Positions 62,053 to 64,000 of a DNA stretch of 64,000 nt are shown in pieces (the stretch's first letter is position 1; every line of letters starts with the position of its first letter). The position numbers and the translations under genes are program-made. The stretch is taken from contig NZ_VFRQ01000002.1 of NCBI RefSeq assembly GCF_006385705.1, positions 310,001 to 374,000 of the forward strand, written 5' to 3'. This stretch comes from Pontibacter mangrovi. Its GTDB lineage: Bacteria; Bacteroidota; Bacteroidia; Cytophagales; Hymenobacteraceae. The notes under the pieces were generated by a model, which was not told where the DNA came from, did no database searches, and saw only the letters and a program-made list of their open reading frames with translations.

Positions 62053-62883
62053 ATGACACCAGTAAAAGGAAAGCTGATTGCACTTGGGGGCGGTGATGAC
62101 GAAAGCCTTATAAAGCTCATCAAATCGGAGGTTTGCAGCTTAACCTCGCGGATAGAAGTGATCGCGACGGCCACACCCGAGGCTTCGGATGCGATTAAGT
62201 CGGGCTTGGCCTACAAGAGAGCCTTTGAGGAGATGGGCTGCAGCAACGCACACTTTATGCGCATAGACGAAGGCCACCCCACCGACTCCCCTGAAAACCT
62301 TGCCCGCATCAGCCAGGCCGATGTAGTGTTTTTTACCGGCGGCGACCAGGTACGGCTCGCCAGTTTCCTGAGCGACACGGAGCTGCTGCGCCTGATGCGC
62401 TACCGCTACCAGAACGAGAACATTATTGTATCGGGTACTAGCGCTGGCGCCGCCATCATGTCTGACAGCATGATTTACGACGGCTACGGGCATTACTCCC
62501 TGATAAAAGGCGAGATGAAAACAACCCAGGGCGGCGCCTTTATCCAAAATGTTTACATAGATACGCACTTTGCCGAGCGGGGCCGCTTTGGCCGCCTGGC
62601 CCACGCCGTAGCCCACGACCCGCATTATGTAGGCATTGGCCTGAGCGAGGAAACGGGCATCATCATAAACGAGGGCGACCAGGTAGAGGTGTTCGGGCCG
62701 GGCGTGGTAACCATTATTGATGCCAGCGAAATGCGTTTCTGCAATACCCGGGAGGTAGAGGAAAACGAGCCCATTGCCGTAGAAAACCTGAAAATGCACT
62801 TGCTGGTGCACGGCTACCGCTACTGCCTGCGCGAGCGCATCTTCCAGGCAGTGCCACAGGAGCCGGGAAAAGCTGTGGTGTAA
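62053..62883 (+). CDS. Cyanophycinase-like S51 serine peptidase
   Basis: A 276-residue peptidase of the class I GATase-like fold. The nucleophile is S130 in VSGTSAGAAIMS, with FFTGGDQVRL (about 93-102) and H172 in DTHFAERGRFGRL. Cyanophycinases split the Asp-Arg polymer cyanophycin into dipeptides. No cyanophycin synthetase gene is in the window, so the enzyme may use another beta-aspartyl substrate or imported polymer. Confidence 0.85.
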   Translation: MTPVKGKLIALGGGDDESLIKLIKSEVCSLTSRIEVIATATPEASDAIKSGLAYKRAFEEMGCSNAHFMRIDEGHPTDSPENLARISQADVVFFTGGDQVRLASFLSDTELLRLMRYRYQNENIIVSGTSAGAAIMSDSMIYDGYGHYSLIKGEMKTTQGGAFIQNVYIDTHFAERGRFGRLAHAVAHDPHYVGIGLSEETGIIINEGDQVEVFGPGVVTIIDASEMRFCNTREVEENEPIAVENLKMHLLVHGYRYCLRERIFQAVPQEPGKAVV

Positions 62884-62961
62884 AGCTGGTTTGCTGCCGC
62901 ATCCTAATCTTCTTTTTGAGCATACCGCCATGCTGCTTGAGGGCAGTGCTATAACATGGAA

Positions 62962-62983
62962 AAGGCCAGCTACAAACTGGCCT
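62962..62983. terminator. Terminator between the convergent last two genes
   Basis: The 7-base stem AGGCCAG with CTGGCCT around CTACAAA; on the minus strand it is followed by TTTT. Confidence 0.65.
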
Positions 62984-63064
62984 CCTGGTCGGCTCGCAAG
63001 TCATACTTTTTATACTTCCGCAGTAGAAATCAAGTATAAGCTAGGCTGGCTACTCCCTTTCCCT

Positions 63065-63961
63065 TTACTTCCGTTCTTCCTGCTGCAGCTCTAGGTTGAT
63101 GGCTACGCCAGCCTTGGCGCCTTCCGCAGCGGCCACCACTACCATTTGCATATCGCGGGCGGCATCGCCGGCCACAAAAAGCCCCGGAATGTTGGAGTGC
63201 TGCAGCCGTTTGGTTTTGATAACGCCCTTGCTGGTAAACTCGCAGCCCAGCTGCTGCCCCAGATCCGATTGCTGGCTCATGCCCAACGAAAAGAACATGG
63301 CCTGCTGCGGCCGCTTCTCGCCGTTGTGCAGCACAATGTACTCCAGCATGCCGTCTCCATCGCCCTCCAGGCGCACGATCTTCTCTTTCTGCACTTTTAC
63401 GCCGTTACGCTCTAGCTGCTCCAGGTCTTCGCGGCGCAGGCTGTCGGTGCCATCAGTATACAGGGTCACGTCATCGCTCCAGTTTTTCATGGCCAGTGCC
63501 TGGCCAATGCCTTTGCGCTCGGGGCCATACACGGCAATGGCTTTGTCGCGGCTCTCCCAGCCATCGCAGTAAGGACAATGGTGTATACTTTTGCCGTACA
63601 TTTCCTCCATACCCTCCAGCTCAGGAAGCGTGTCCTTTAGGCCGGTGGCCAGCAGCAGCTTGCGCGAGCGGTATACTTTTTCGTGTTCATCGTTTACCAC
63701 AAATTCGCCTTTGGTGTAGGTGGCGGTCTTCACCGCAACGTTTACCAGCTCCACGCCATACTTATCCAGCTCTGCGCGTCCTTTATCCAGAAACTCGCGG
63801 GGGTTCATGCCGTCGCTGGATAGGAAACCGTTCATTTGCCGGGCCCAGCGGTTGCGGGGCTTACCGCTATCCAGCACAATAACTTTGCGCCGCGAGCGGC
63901 CCAGGAGCATGGCGGCGTTTAGCCCAGCCGGGCCTCCGCCAATTATAATCACATCGTACAT
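63065..63961 (-). CDS. Thioredoxin-reductase-like FAD/NAD(P) oxidoreductase
   Basis: A 298-residue two-domain flavoprotein. The FAD loop GGGPAGLNAA is at 8-17, the redox pair C129-P-Y-C132 is in HHCPYCDGWE, and the C-terminal FAD motif is GLFVAGDAA. The NADPH loop appears as YGPERKGIGQA, not the standard GxGxxA, so its electron donor or partner may differ from true TrxB. No thioredoxin gene is adjacent. Thioredoxin reductase, or a related dithiol oxidase, is possible. Confidence 0.8.
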   Translation of the reverse strand: MYDVIIIGGGPAGLNAAMLLGRSRRKVIVLDSGKPRNRWARQMNGFLSSDGMNPREFLDKGRAELDKYGVELVNVAVKTATYTKGEFVVNDEHEKVYRSRKLLLATGLKDTLPELEGMEEMYGKSIHHCPYCDGWESRDKAIAVYGPERKGIGQALAMKNWSDDVTLYTDGTDSLRREDLEQLERNGVKVQKEKIVRLEGDGDGMLEYIVLHNGEKRPQQAMFFSLGMSQQSDLGQQLGCEFTSKGVIKTKRLQHSNIPGLFVAGDAARDMQMVVVAAAEGAKAGVAINLELQQEERK

Positions 63962-64000
63962 TTAGTTTACTTTCAGTTCAGGAGCTTTTTAACGAAAGTC

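Overview
The window looks like a chromosomal segment of a Bacteroidota bacterium, order Cytophagales, most like Hymenobacteraceae (Pontibacter or Hymenobacter type). The evidence is a type IX secretion/gliding core (gldK, gldL, gldM, gldN plus sprE/porW and porP/sprF), Bacteroidota-specific families (DUF5686, DUF4271, DUF4286, DUF5362, carboxypeptidase-regulatory-domain TonB receptors, many lipoproteins), promoters of the Bacteroidota type (TAnnTTTG at -7) and an almost complete lack of Shine-Dalgarno sequences. Base composition is close to balanced with GC-rich coding regions. No rRNA, tRNA, CRISPR array, intact insertion sequence or prophage was recognised.

Layout. 1-1075: end of a truncated gene, then a repeat-rich spacer. 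1076-2655: an AsnRS-derived asparagine synthetase divergent from an Lrp/AsnC regulator. 2723-10442: YciI protein, aminotransferase, DUF5686 outer-membrane protein, PAP2 phosphatase, the NAD(P)HX repair enzyme and a UbiA-like membrane protein. 10461-12800: pyrophosphatase and PafA-type alkaline phosphatase. 12921-18771: F-type ATP synthase operon atpZ-(small membrane gene)-atpB-E-F-H-A-G, with beta and epsilon encoded elsewhere. 18860-25978: sprE/porW, penicillin-binding protein 1A and uvrC. 26189-31823: gldN, gldM, gldL, gldK and porP, all on the minus strand. 31987-35205: hemD, DUF4271, a conserved small protein and lipB. 35413-39398: YraN, a repeat-rich spacer, a MORN-like lipoprotein and htpG. 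39829-43350: a probable metal-uptake operon (histidine-rich small protein, TonB receptor, acidic lipoprotein). 43448-47810: small metabolic and membrane genes. 47811-48747: the largest repeat-rich spacer, containing a well-formed MITE. 48748-53077: prolyl oligopeptidase, a 2OG-Fe(II) oxygenase and a nucleotidyltransferase. 53333-55217: LemA and two TPM-domain proteins. 55389-60953: OmdA-type protein, GATase-like membrane protein, site-2 protease, S33 hydrolase, ArfB and a small secreted protein. 61020-61614: three tandem genes for 54-58 residue proteins. 62053-64000: cyanophycinase and a thioredoxin-reductase-like enzyme.

Themes. Envelope biogenesis and secretion dominate: sprE/porW, gldKLMN and porP would build the type IX system, PBP1A builds peptidoglycan, and the DUF5686 and TonB proteins are outer-membrane components. 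ATP synthase and pyrophosphatase serve energy and phosphate balance.

The most unusual signals are not genes. (1) The word TTATACTT/AAGTATAA is scattered on both strands, in spacers and in all reading frames of genes, far more often than chance predicts. (2) Four spacers share a mosaic of repeat families, including a roughly 200-base element with long imperfect inverted ends. (3) One of those repeats is interrupted by a MITE with perfect terminal inverted repeats and a 10-base target duplication. (4) Stable hairpins in the atp operon sit exactly at steps where subunit stoichiometry drops. (5) A family of tandem small-protein genes is easily missed because of its size. All counts and alignments here were made by eye.
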